A stretch of DNA of 64,000 nt from Chaetoderma sp. LZ-2023a (taxonomy: Eukaryota; Mollusca; Caudofoveata; Chaetodermatida; Chaetodermatidae): contig CM067373.1 of the NCBI GenBank assembly GCA_034401795.1, positions 37,990,020-38,054,019 of the forward strand. The letters are read 5' to 3'. This document shows positions 1-9,608 of the stretch, one piece after another (position 1 is the stretch's first letter; every line of letters starts with the position of its first letter). Under the pieces are notes generated by a model. It was not told the origin of the DNA. It worked only from the letters and a program-made list of their open reading frames with translations, and ran no database searches. The position numbers and the translations under genes were made by a program.

Positions 1-424
1 CATATGCTCGCTCGTCGTCCTACCTCCTCCCCACCCCCCGAGCCGATTCTAATAATTCTACTACGTCTGTTGGTCGTGGGTGAATTCATTAATTAATTTA
101 TTTATTACTTAATTGATTGATTAATTATTTAATTAATTAAAATTAATGAATTAATTAATTTAATTAAAATTTCTTTTTAAATTAGTTCAAGCTACGGCAA
201 GGGAGGTAATCTCGTATGCAGAGATATGGCTCTCTGACGCTCCAGATACCCTGATGCAGCCTGTTGTCATGCTATTGATGGTCGGAATGGACGAAATCGA
301 AGCGAGGCTGAAATAAATCTGTCATGGACAAGGCCGTGCAGAGTGCTTGATCGCTCGATAAACCTTTGTATAACTACACCTCTGAATAGTGATGCCAATG
401 TCTGAGTGCCCAGTAAACTCATAC
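1..424 (+). repeat. LINE copy 1, 5' UTR / leader
   Basis: This leader is repeated almost base for base from 14,824, where the same opening (catatgctc, then tcgtcgtcctacctcc) occurs. A shorter version starts at 34,429. It contains a TTAATT-rich stretch (about 85-180) and conserved blocks such as cggcaagggaggtaatctcg. It ends with a block about accaatgtctgagtgcccag shared with 14.8, 36.3 and 53.9 kb. In each of the four places a LINE ORF1-like frame follows, so I read it as the element's 5' UTR. The window cuts off anything upstream. Confidence 0.75.
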
Positions 425-607
425 TTACCTGGCACAGGTCTTCACTTGGTTTCTACTAAGTTTATAAGAATGTACATTTTCTCTCTTGCACGAGCGAGGG
501 TTTGTGTTCTTTGCCGATTTTTGATAAAATTCCTTTGAGTTCAAGGCAGCTTTCCAGTGGATTACGGGGGTTTGGGCTTCGTTGCCCTGCCCCTCACAGT
601 TTGTTGA

Positions 608-775
608 CAATATGCTTCCTCTTCTGAAGAGGATAGTTTTTATGACCAAAGTGTGAGTGATCGTACTGTTAAGATAACTGTAACTGGGAATAAGCCTTAC
701 CTTATAGGTAGAAAGTATATTCGTCATGTTGAAGATTTGGGTTATCTCTTCACGGGGTTCAGGAACTTCTTACTG
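608..775 (+). pseudogene. LINE copy 1 ORF1, N-terminal remnant
   Basis: An open frame without a usable start encodes a Ser/Glu-rich lead and then DRTVKITVTG. This aligns by eye with the intact-looking ORF1 at 15.5 kb (DRPIRITVEG) and with 54.26 kb (RTVHITVVD). ORF1 of Tx1/L1-type LINEs encodes a cytoplasmic RNA-binding gag-like protein. The similarity stops at about 775 and resumes near 2,260, so the gene was split by an insertion. Short and degenerate, but the position behind the 5' UTR supports the call. Confidence 0.55.
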
Positions 776-2259
776 TTTACTATATACGATGACGGATCCC
801 GCTTCACTACCGGTAACTGGTAGATGTTTCTGCGACAACGGTCACCGGTGGTGATGAAGGGTAACTGCAGTCGGCTCGCCTCATCTGACTGATGGTGGAT
901 AGACGATATTTATCTCTTGACTGCTGGGCCTATCCGACTATTCCTAATCCTGTTCTACTACTATCAAAGCTTTGTTAGGCATACAAGCCACAGCTCAAAA
1001 CTAAGCACGCACGAGGTACTTAGTGAATCACAGATGGTGATTGATTAAATTATTTAAGTGAAATCTCGCCTTATATACTCTCAATCCATGCCTCTACACA
1101 TTTCGCAGAAACGTACCAGAATCTATTCCTATAACTCTTCTAGGTATTCCATAAGTACACTTTGACTGGCCAAACAATCAGTCCACCAATCAACCTCTGC
1201 TTATTTCTTCCTAGAAGTTCTGACCCGATAACTAATTGGTCCTCGCAGCCAATCAGTGATTCCTCCATCCTTTGCCTGGCGCACAAGTCTACTCTCTATA
1301 GGTCTTTACTGCAGTCTGATTGATGCTGGTTGGTTATGACATCATTCTAACCAATCATGCTCTGCCCAATTCTTCCATGAAGATTGCGCCTCATATAGAC
1401 AAAGCGGTGGAGCCCGGTTCTGGTTTGATGTGATCTGTCAGCTAACTAACAAGATTACGGAATGTGTTGTTGTTGCATGCCATCAAATGAGTGACATATA
1501 GTTTATCAATAAATTTCGATTCTGTTATTAATTCCTAAAGGACGCTACAATGTCCATATCCTGCCCTTTGCCTACTAATGGAGAAGCCTCGAGAATACTA
1601 GGGTGCAAGGCAAATGCACTGGATGATATCTTTACCAGGTGGTGCTGCTCTAGCCTAGTGTGAGAAACTAGATTGCTTACGTCATCAACTTACGTCATCA
1701 ACTAAGTCCGTTTATCACGTTCAGTTTCACTCATCCCAACACTGATTAATATACATTGATTATTTCCAAAACTACGATTACCAACAACTGCCGAATATAA
1801 TAAAAGTGAATGCTGACTGAACAGCAACAACTTTTATCCAAACCATTTCCAAATACACATCAACTCAGAACCACAGAACCTTTTCCAATCAATTCGTTCA
1901 TTTCAAATATTATTCTATTAATTTCATCTGCTGGTTATACAACTCTATAAACAGCATCCTATTCATTTAGCATTAGTAAGTTTCTATTACATACAAAGAG
2001 ATGACCCGGCCTGCTCGACTTTCCACCGTCCCAATGATTGACATATTTAGTAAACAACAGGTGGTCGACACAGCCATGGTATAATTCGTCATCCTAACTG
2101 AACTGTATGTCGCAATTATCATTGATGCACATCTATGGCATCCATTTTTATCTCAACTGGGCTTTAGCTCACCTGGTATTTCAAAACATAATTTCTTTTG
2201 GGTCTTAGGTGAATTATAAGACATCCTGCGGGGTCATGACTTCCGACAAGACAATCCCA
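776..2259. other. 1.5 kb insert splitting ORF1, LTR-like, no gene
   Basis: ORF1 similarity stops before this stretch and restarts after it. The insert has no long open frame. It begins tgtttactat and ends atatttaca, which is TGT...ACA as in many Gypsy-type LTRs. It contains a TATA-like ttatatactc near 1,071 and polyadenylation-like aataaa sequence near 1,508, so a solo LTR is possible. I could not find a convincing target-site duplication. A direct tandem ttacgtcatcaac pair lies at about 1,678-1,702. Confidence 0.35.
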
Positions 2260-3281
2260 TATTTACAATGTGTTGGATGCATTAATTAAACCAGAACAGA
2301 TTGAATGCATCTATAAAAACGATCGATCCTTAGTATGGTACCTTGTGCTTGACTCCATGAGAGCATCTGATGAAGTCGTTTTATTAACTTATTTGGAGCA
2401 TGAAGGTCGTGTTTTGCGTTTTTCGCATGTCAATCAACAGATTGTTACGTGTAAAGTACATTGGTTAAAATATAGCATTTCTAATGCATTTGTGGAATAT
2501 TTCTTTAGCCAGTAAGGCAAGGTGGTATCCGTAGAGTACGAGGATGTATGAGGATATTAAGATGACCCGATCAGGAGTTCGAATCGTAACCTTCGAAGCA
2601 ACGCAGGCCAACCTTGAGTCTTTGCCGCATGTGGTGAGATACAATGATGCGAACTTTCTAATAACGATGCCTGGCAGACCACCTTATTGTCTTAAACGTC
2701 TACATTGGGCCATGTACGTAAGGATTGCAAGTCGATCACCCGCCGGTAACTATCGCGATACATATGAGAGCAGAGTGGCAAGACATCCTGGCAATGTTAT
2801 AGATCATGATGATCACATTGATGACCCACAAGTGGCGACCCTGACTAAACATAGTGGTAATATGTTAGTGGAAGCAGATGTTCACGTTGATCAGAGTGAA
2901 AAAGCTGTAGGAGAATTGCACCAGTCTCAGGAAGGCGAGGTAAACGCTGTGACCGTTGTTCGTGGTTCAGGTGTTCTTGTTTCCACACATAACACATGTG
3001 AGGCACTTGCTGGTTCATCGGAGTCCGTGATGTCAGATTATGAGGACAGGCTGCACATTGATGCTGGTGAAGCTGCAGCTGATGATCGGAAGCCGGTTGA
3101 TGACTCTCAAGATGGGGTTTCTTCTTCTTCTGCTTTTGATTCTTTGAATGATTTTCCAGACCTTAATGATGATAATATGGACTTTGAAAGTCAGGGTTTG
3201 AAACACACAATGGAGAAGGTGGAGTTGCCCATTAAGAGGAATGGAGAGAATAAATCATATTTACCAAATGTATCTGTATAA
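2260..3281 (+). pseudogene. LINE copy 1 ORF1, middle and C-terminal part
   Basis: Two frames (2,270-2,515 and 2,544-3,281) continue the ORF1 protein. The first matches the region of the 15.5 kb copy containing DKVEEWYI and RINWLPPFIS; here it reads SLVWYLVLDS and KVHWLKYSIS. The second holds the zinc-knuckle region at about 2,670-2,735. It starts GRPPYCLK, but the second Cys is Arg, and a frame slip moves the final VRKDC into another frame. The last 150 residues are acidic and Ser/Asp-rich (DFPDLNDDN), like the C-terminus of the 15.5 kb copy (DMDDFPASG). Inactive because of the frameshifts, the lost Cys and the upstream insertion. Confidence 0.7.
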
Positions 3282-3489
3282 TTATTGTGTTAACGAACTG
3301 GAACTGTCCACGGATTATGATGGCGGCACTGTAACGGAAATGACACATCGCTTGCTAATGGCCTACGATTTTGGACTCGAATTTGTTCTCCTTGACATAA
3401 ATGGGGTTTTTTTTCGGTATGTAGCATCATATATTTCTATAATATTGTTATTCACGTTGTTATTATTTTTTAATGTAGTTTATGTTTAA

Positions 3490-3600
3490 TAATTGTTGAT
3501 GGGATGATGATGGTGATGTTGTTGATGATGCTGATGTTGGTGGTGATGCTGGTGGTGATTGCTGTTGTTGTTATTGCATTGCCATTGCCACTATCGTCAT
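3490..3600 (+). repeat. GAT/GTT/GGT simple repeat
   Basis: A trinucleotide-rich run (gatgatgatggtgatgttgt and onward) follows ORF1. Similar Asp-codon repeats occupy the same place in two other LINE copies (8,866-9,257 and 16,475-16,880), between ORF1 and the ORF2 endonuclease. It is probably a degraded part of the element. Confidence 0.6.
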
Positions 3601-3699
3601 TGTAGAACTTCAAGTTATATTGAAAAGTTATGATAATAACAATGATGATAACATTGGCAATGTAAAACTATTGTGGCTGGAAGTCTGTTATATTACTAA

Positions 3700-4850
3700 T
3701 TTTAATTTACATGGTTTTAGGCATTTATTTTGGAGTAATTACTGGCAAGAGCTGTTGCTGAGATACTCAGCAACGGATTTTATCAATATCTTTTCCAGTG
3801 TGCTTACGAATGATTTGATTACTGGATTATTTGATTATTTAATTCGGACATTTAGCATGATAATGTCAATGGCCATTTCCTCTTTAACTTTTTCAATAAT
3901 GACGACCAGAAATCATGGATTATGTATGATATGTCAGGCCTTTTCTGCTGGGTGTTTTGAGATTGAGTTGACTGGAAGTCGTTGCTGCCTAAGGCAACAA
4001 CGGCTCCCCTTCAAGTAATTTTCAAAATATTCATCAGTCTTCCTGTATGATTGCATAAAATTTGAGTTAAAGAGGGTGTCGGTAGTAAAATCAGATATAA
4101 GCCGTTAGAGCGCTGGTATTGCCTATAGCCTGGGATCGTCTCTATTCTGACCTATTTTTAATCTGCCGATGTTTATTACTGGATGAAATGTACATGAACG
4201 CATTGATTGTGGTTTTGACATTATTACTGCTTAAGAAATCTGATGACGTTAAATGTTGTCTTAATACTAATAGGTATTTGTTTTGGAACTGCTGTTGGGT
4301 CAAGCTGTTACTTTTCACAGCAACAGTTTCGATTATTTATGTATTTTGTATGCGTTACTATCAGCAGCTGTTGCCTGTGCCACTAACAGGGCACTTTAGT
4401 ATTCAATGTGTTAAAATTTCAAGGATTTTGCCTTATACTAATAGCGTTGGCATTGTAGATTTGGTGTCAGGAGTAAACTAAGTGTGCCAATTAATGATTT
4501 CGCTATAACGAAATTTATAGCAATTGCTATAGTCGGCTTTGTTTCTGAAATGAGTGTGTATTATTACCACAATAGTGGTTATGAATTTAGTTTTCTAGAA
4601 TTCAGCACTAACATGGCGACCTATTGTACCCGTCCATTATGTATATTTCAATTCGTTTCAGAAATGTACTTGAAATTGATTCCCTTGAGCGGCATTGCTG
4701 GGCGTATACGTGTGTTAATTAAAACCAGAACTGATCTTAAATTTAAATTTAATTTATCCACTTTGTTTTGGAAGTATTGCTGTTGGGAGCTGTTGCTGCT
4801 TACCACAGGGACGGCCTGCAGCAGCTTTATTTTCAAAACAGAGATTTATA
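3700..4850 (+). repeat. Array of at least four GCTGTTGCTG-type hairpins
   Basis: Imperfect palindromes recur at about 3,751-3,776 (gctgttgctg / cagcaac), 3,951-4,032, 4,271-4,330 and 4,763-4,840. Most begin with tgttttggaa or ttttgag and end with ttttcaaaa. The 3,951 unit pairs cgttgctgcc with ggcaacaacg around a two-base loop. The same family occurs at 12,957-13,554, directly behind a LINE ORF2, and at 35,696-35,779. Short open frames here (3,620-5,040) look like chance frames: they have low-complexity Leu/Phe/Tyr content and no recognisable motif. Confidence 0.6.
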
Positions 4851-4977
4851 TGTATGCTCAACGTTTTATAGCAATTTGAACATTCAGTGCGATATACCAA
4901 TAGCTCATTACCATTTACTCTTCACAATGATTAGGACTAGAGATTATAATGTCATAATGCTATGTCATAATGCTATA

Positions 4978-5160
4978 TCAAGATGTAGTCCAGTCAATCT
5001 AGGTCAAAAATATTTTAACCCGGAACAAATTGCAACATAATTTTTTTACCTCGCCCAGTGTATAGGGGGGCCATCATGTACAACATATCAAAAGTCCTCC
5101 AAAATTCCAATAGGGGAAAGGGTAAAATTTGCATAATTATTACCAGATTTGGGCCATTTC
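4978..5160 (+). repeat. Left inverted repeat of the 3.4 kb unit
   Basis: Pairs with 8,220-8,405 on the other strand. Exact blocks are gaacaaattgcaaca and catatcaaaagtcctccaaa. Weaker similarity continues inward (gggaaag.gggtaaa.tt.gcata). Confidence 0.65.
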
Positions 5161-5385
5161 ACCTGAAAAATCCATTTTTCTTTATTTCTTTAAAACCGGT
5201 ATGTAATATATGTGTGACTGGGTATTTTTGGACTTTTTTTAGTAATAAATGAATACGATTGACATATTCTCCACAAATTAAATGTATTGTGTTATGCCAC
5301 TTGCATGAATTTACCTAATACCATCATTGATATTGATACAATACATATTATATTTTATTATGTCACGGTATTGTGTGTTTCTAAG

Positions 5386-5760
5386 CTAAGCTAAGATGAA
5401 ATAGTATGGCATAGGTACCTGGTTTGTACTAATTTCATCTGGATGACTTTCAGGTATTTCTAACATCTTTTGTAAATATACATATGCAGACTTGGCGTAC
5501 AGATTATGCCCAGCGGCTGCAGAATATGGAAGCATCTCACGAACGGTCTGAAGGTGCATGTTCCAATCACCAGTTCGTTCTGCCTTAATGAATTTGCGCA
5601 GAATGTCAACCAACTCCATATACAAAAGCCAGAGTCGTGCAGTCCTCTTATCTTTCATGACCACCTTCTCTGAGTCTAGTTTGTCCTTGACATCATGTAA
5701 TGCATTTTCCGAGGACAATCTTGTAGCTACATACGGATTTTTGATAATGTCATCATAGAG
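5386..5760 (-). pseudogene. Uncharacterised gene 1, C-terminal fragment
   Basis: This minus-strand frame continues the gene in 5,771-7,814 after a frameshift. It reads LYDDIIKNPY, then SENALHDVKDKLDSEKVV, then RTARLWLLYMELVDILRKFI, a helix-rich stretch. Multi-copy invertebrate proteins of this kind, recalled from memory, continue well beyond this point. Here the frame ends at 5,386 soon after HPDEIS, so the C-terminus is missing or replaced by unrelated sequence. Function unknown; nothing visible suggests a catalytic site. Confidence 0.5.
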
Positions 5761-5770
5761 CTCTCCAACT

Positions 5771-6937
5771 TTAACCAGACTTATTTAGGGAACTTTCAAT
5801 CGTTTCATGTCCTGCAACATTATCATCATTGTCAAACAATTCTTTTGAATGCATTGCAGCGGAATATTCTACTGTGTCAACTTCAGCATCTGCAAGTGTA
5901 GGTAGTGGTAGGTTGTATGCATTTGCAATCAAGATTGTACTGAGAGAAGCAAAAACCATGAGGTGTCCTCGAACTGCTCGAGAAATTGCCTTTCCACTAA
6001 GAATGTGTTTGACAGCATTCTCAGCGTAGACTATTGCCTTTCCACTAAGAATGTGTTTGACAGCATTCTCAGCGTAGACTACCTCTAGAATAGGCGCAAG
6101 ACCGCTTCCTGCCATTAAGTGACCAATGCAGCCAAGGAAGCTCATCTCCATATGAAGACCTCCGAGTCTTAGAATAATTTGCTTTAATGGACTCCAGCTC
6201 GGCTCAATCTCTATGATAGTCATAGCTTTCCAAAATAAGGGCTGATCAAATGTAATCACGGGTGCAACATGGTATCGGTTTGCCTGTTCACAAACATAAG
6301 TCAAAGTGGAAAAGATGCAGGTCATGTTACTTGGCTCTAGATCTATCATCGGAAGGAAAATAACAGACGATTTACCTGGATAAACTCCTTGGTGAACAGT
6401 TTGCATCATGCCAGACCATGACTGTCTCCTTGAACGCAGAAACAAAGAGAAGTCCCAGAGGATGTCAATGTCAGCTGTTGGGTCTGTTTGTTCCATCGCA
6501 GTTAACTCCTTAAAGGTCAATGGAAAGTTCCTGGTATGCTGAGACTCAAAGTTCCTGATACAGATCTTGCCAACTTGCTTGATATCTTCAGATGTTACAT
6601 TTATCCTTGGAATAAGTTTGCACGAAAGGTTTCCTGGTGAAACAGATGCTATGATTCCCATTCCATGAAATGTATTATGCCCATCTATTGTGATCCACAT
6701 TGTCGGCAACAAACTGAATGAACTCGCCTGATAATGGCTGTGGTAGATCTCCACCATGAAGTGATGTACTGCGCTCAAACCTCTGTATCTCCGCGTATGA
6801 ACATCCAAATCCGTGCTTGTACAAGGTGTCAACAATAAATCTAGATCCAAATTTATGGTGCATCTCACATGACAGCCCGAACTGCAAAGGTGCCAAAATA
6901 ACTCTAGGACGAGTTCCTTGCATAATAGCCTGTCCAA
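5771..6937 (-). pseudogene. Uncharacterised gene 1, central part
   Basis: A 388-codon minus-strand frame whose N-terminal 85 or so codons are probably shadow of the overlapping upstream piece. The meaningful part starts near TIDGHNTFHGMG at about 6,690. It continues through ITFDQPLFWKAM and LGGLHMEMSFLGCIGHLM, motifs I recall from a large uncharacterised family repeated in mollusc and cnidarian genomes. Residues VYAENAVKHILSGKAI occur twice in a row because of an exact 48 bp tandem duplication (5,985-6,080). The join to the upstream piece lacks one base near 6,695. Lies wholly inside the inverted-repeat-bounded unit. Confidence 0.55.
5985..6080 (-). repeat. Exact 48 bp tandem duplication, in frame
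   Basis: Two identical 48-base units (5,985-6,032 and 6,033-6,080) encode 16 residues twice without breaking the frame. Confidence 0.9.
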
Positions 6938-7136
6938 CTGATGCCTGTTTCATTTCTGTGTCTTTTCCAGTAAACAAAATCCGCAATAATTCCCGCAGTG
7001 TCTCTGGTAAATAATTCAATGCCTTTACTGGGTCGCTCATTTGCTCCCTTGATGGATAGCTTTCAGATGATGTGCATGAATCAATTAACTTAATATCGTG
7101 TCTACGCAGTTTGGCAGCTGTCTGGATGATTAGCAT
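6675..7136 (-). pseudogene. Uncharacterised gene 1, second part
   Basis: A 153-codon minus-strand frame lying between the N-terminal piece (7,173-7,814) and the central piece. It contains LPETLRELLRILF, GQAIMQGTRPRVILAPLQFG and, at the end, FIQFVADNVDHN. In the family as I remember it, that last motif runs straight into the DGHNTFHGMG motif of the next piece. Here a one-base loss separates them. No domain of known chemistry is recognised. Confidence 0.55.
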
Positions 7137-7172
7137 GCTCTCTGATTTGGAATCCTTTCTCTTCTGTTCCTT

Positions 7173-7814
7173 TTAGAAGTCAGTCAAAATAGTAGATGCT
7201 TTAGAACGAAAGGTAACAACGTTTGGCTTACCATTCACAGTGCTAATAAATATTTCATCGCCATAATTATCTTTTATTTTATCCTGCATGTATTTTGTAC
7301 TGTATGCTTTATTCTCTTTATCATCGAGATACTCTTGCATTTTATTAACGAGGTCGTGCAGGGTCAGCTGCTCATCATCATTATTTTCAAGAAATGCCAT
7401 TGTCGCACTAAATGCTCTTACTCTGTCCAAGTCTTCTGGCCGTCCATGTTTTTGGGATGAGCAAGATGAGTGCAGCATATCTTTCATGGATCGAAAATTT
7501 ACGCTGCAGCTTTGATGGTATACTGCATTGACAACGCATAAATCCGGCGTGAAGGCAAGCCGCCCAGCTACAAGTTTGCCCCATTCGTCTTTTCTCTGCT
7601 CACAGGCCTCGGCGATACTACATTGAAAGTCATGAGTACTTACTGGATAAATATCATAGCCACGTTTCTTTCCATCTTGAATTTTTGCAGGGTATCCGCA
7701 TAGCAAACAATGTTCACTAAAATTGAATGTTGGACTTTCTGAACGGAGTGTTCGCATGGGTGGCGGAGATTGTTCAATTTTCTCTGCGTCACGGGGCAAT
7801 CCGCTTGGGATCAA
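7173..7814 (-). pseudogene. Uncharacterised gene 1, N-terminal part with Cys/His motif
   Basis: A 213-codon frame with CLLCGYPA, then C...C...C and YHQSCSVNF, giving a Cys/His pattern (about residues 37-105) that could bind zinc. It is followed by a charged helical stretch (LTLHDLVNKMQEYLDDKENK). It is the first piece of the same minus-strand gene. The frame starts inside the inverted-repeat-bounded unit, and the upstream sequence to 7,930 still shows a Cys-rich reverse-strand reading. The role is unknown; zinc binding is inference from spacing only. Confidence 0.5.
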
Positions 7815-8219
7815 TGAACCCTCTGAGTCTGTCCTACTTCAGCTATGACATCGCTTTCACGGGCTCTGCTAGCATTGTTAATACCGTCACAGCCTTTAAC
7901 TCGAAGCTTAACAGTTTGTGAGCCATTTTCTAGGCTCTGGTTACAAATAACACATGTATCTAAATCCATGTCCATATTCTGATTGAATTGTATAAAAATG
8001 TATTCAAATTGTGAGATAAAAGTGAAAATTCAAATGCAATTTATTTTAGATAAAATTTTAAAAGCGAAAAACAAAATTAAACTTACTTTAAATATAATTT
8101 TTTTAAATTACCCCGGCCCTAATATTGCCAATTGCTTACTGTCTTCCGTGACCATGAAATTCAGAGCTTAGACACCATTTCTACTTCGTTTATTTGCGGA
8201 ATGAAGCAGGTAAGGGAAG

Positions 8220-8405
8220 TTTCATTATTCGGATAATGGCGGTAGCTAAATATGCGAATTTACCCACTTTCCCATCGAGGGATTTTGGAGGACTTTTGAT
8301 ATGTGACACCTGGCAGTCCCATGAATGCCGCAGAAAAGAAATAAATTCTGTTGCAATTTGTTCTAGGTTAATTTGTAGTTTTACTGGACTAATGTTACTG
8401 ATGGA
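8220..8405 (-). repeat. Right inverted repeat of the 3.4 kb unit
   Basis: Reverse complement of 4,978-5,160; see the matched blocks at 8,284-8,303 and 8,349-8,363. The stretch 7,930-8,220 between the gene and this repeat is AT-rich and shows no gene. Confidence 0.65.
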
Positions 8406-8865
8406 TGTTTTGAGATATGGTTGACGGGAAATATTCACATTTTTATGACAAAATGTTTGCATAATTATATGTGTTTGTGTGAGTGTAAGGTATTGGTGCA
8501 TAAGATAACAATATATTTCAGTCAGACCTTTCTTAATATATCCAAAAGTTTTTCATGACATTGCTTTATGCACCATAACACAGTGACCTTATGCGATTCA
8601 TTGAATGAATTACAGTCGACGTATGGTCAGTATCATGCCTGTCAATCACTATATTGTATTGCCTACATACTTATAAAGCGTGTCCATTTCTACATACACA
8701 TGATTACTGGCTGCCAATACGACAGCTTTTGATGTTTGACGTGTTTTACTATCAGCATAGAGATGATAGTAGAAGTTATGATGATGTCATTAGCAATGAT
8801 GTCATTAGCAATCATGCGTTATGTTAATATTGTTGTGTCAACTATCATGCTATAATGGTTATGAT
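8406..8865. other. No gene seen
   Basis: AT-rich, many stops in all frames. A short direct repeat gatgtcattagcaat occurs twice near 8,784-8,813. Confidence 0.6.
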
Positions 8866-9257
8866 GGTGATGCTGATGATGAAGCTTATGGTGGTGAGAA
8901 TGATTGACATGATGATGAGTATGCTGCTGAGGATGGTGATGGTTAGGGCGATGTAGATGAGGAGGATGACTACGGCAATGACAACGATGACGATGATAAA
9001 GACGACGACAATTATGACAACGATGATGATGAAGAGGACGATGACGACAATGATGACGGTGCTGACCATGAGGACGCGGAAGAAAGTGATGAGGATGATG
9101 CTGATGATGATGATGATGATAATGATGGTGGTCGTAAAGGTGGGGCTGATGATGGGGATGGTGATGATAATGATGGTGGTGATTCAGGTGGGGTTGATGA
9201 TGATGATGATGATGATGAGGATCAGTGTGGTAAAGATGAAGATGAACATGATGAGGA
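8866..9257 (+). repeat. GAT-rich simple repeat (Asp/Met frames)
   Basis: Interrupted (GAT)n/(GAC)n sequence. It produces long artificial open frames on both strands (poly-Asp, poly-Met, poly-Ile/Val). It sits just upstream of ORF2, as in LINE copy 2. Confidence 0.8.
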
Positions 9258-9608
9258 TGATGATGATGACGTCATCACTAACTATATCCTATATACATAT
9301 TGCTATTTGTACAACATTAATTTCTTATATGATAATGAAATTGGTGACGATGATGGCCATGAACATCGTTGAGGTGATGATTATGACAATTTTGAGGATG
9401 AGGATTATATTGAGGTTGATGAGGTCAGAGGTTATCTTCCCTGTAAATATTATTTTTCATGTTGAACCTATCATTAATATGTTCCTCAATATTGTTATTT
9501 TCGTGAGTCTTGCTTTTTACTATTGTACATTGCCTTGTGCTTTTGCAGTGTTTTCCAGTCCTCCTTGCATTGCAGAATTTTGTAGATATGCCGCCCTGAC
9601 TGAGCAGA

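Larger units (their letters stand above)
4978..8405. mobile_element. Inverted-repeat-bounded unit with an uncharacterised gene
   Basis: Both ends carry the same sequence in opposite orientation. Left end: gtccagt, then gaacaaattgcaaca at 5,023, then catatcaaaagtcctccaaa from 5,084. Right end, reverse strand: gtccagt near 8,385, gaacaaattgcaaca at 8,363-8,349, then the same 20-mer ending at 8,303. The spacing between the two exact blocks is 60 and 59 bases. The interior holds one minus-strand gene in pieces and nothing else. This is the architecture of a cut-and-paste DNA element of about 3.4 kb. No transposase family is recognised and I could not fix the target-site duplication. Confidence 0.55.

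Noticed and set aside
425..727. Minus-strand 100-codon frame
   Set aside because: It is antisense to the LINE 5' end and ORF1 N-terminal remnant and shows no motif.
3620..5252. Several plus-strand frames of 60-132 codons with hydrophobic, Cys/Leu/Tyr-rich content, first read as small membrane proteins
   Set aside because: They cross the hairpin array and the inverted repeat and have no conserved start context. The hydrophobicity follows from T-rich sequence.
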